From Candidatus Thiodiazotropha sp. (ex Gloverina cf. vestifex) (lineage in GTDB: Bacteria; Pseudomonadota; Gammaproteobacteria; Chromatiales; Chromatiaceae), in contig JAHXHT010000139.1 in NCBI GenBank assembly GCA_025656435.1, positions 1 to 6,374 of the forward strand: a DNA stretch of 6,374 nt, read 5' to 3'. Made by a program: the position numbers and the translations under genes. Positions 6,359-6,374 of this stretch are shown here, in pieces. Each line of letters begins with the position of its first letter. Within the stretch, counting starts at the first letter, position 1. The notes under the pieces are model-generated. The model worked only from the letters and a program-made list of their open reading frames with translations, was not told where the DNA came from and did not search any database.

Positions 6359-6374
6359 GCCGTTATGCCCCGAC

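Overview
The window looks like chromosomal DNA of a gammaproteobacterium. The strongest pointer is a complete exonuclease I (SbcB) that can be aligned by eye along its whole length with the E. coli enzyme. My impression, from protein style only, is a free-living or symbiotic relative of the Chromatiales-type sulfur oxidisers. No sulfur or carbon-fixation gene is present to support that, so it stays a weak inference.

Layout: (1) 54-1631, minus strand: the N-terminal two thirds of a Pat/acyl-CoA synthetase (NDP-forming)-like protein, cut off just as its ATP-grasp domain begins. (2) 1632-1883: an AT-rich divergent intergenic region with a perfect 9-bp inverted repeat. (3) 1884-2810, plus strand: a class II histone-deacetylase-like amidohydrolase with every catalytic motif intact but an in-frame TAG at codon 28. 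(4) 2866-4302, plus: sbcB, intact. (5) 4344-4628, minus: a 94-aa basic protein of unknown role. (6) 4679-5320, minus: an ankyrin-repeat lipoprotein, probably in one operon with (5). (7) 5440-5832, plus: a 130-aa protein with two membrane segments. (8) 5918-6310, plus: the first two transmembrane helices of a voltage-gated-type ion channel, interrupted by an imperfect 64-bp palindrome near the right edge.

The most interesting feature is the divergent pair (1)/(3). A Pat-like protein, whose full-length relatives can acetylate lysines, faces a deacetylase-family protein that could reverse acylation. Both are damaged in this copy: one has lost its ATP-grasp and acetyltransferase parts, the other carries an amber codon where its family has Gln or Glu. 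TAG is the ordinary terminator of two other genes here, so wholesale recoding of TAG is unlikely. The picture is of parallel decay, an assembly or sequencing problem, or (less likely) programmed control.

No tRNA, rRNA or CRISPR array was seen, and no recognisable transposase. The first 53 bases and the last 64 do not match the genes they interrupt and may belong to repeats or rearrangement junctions.
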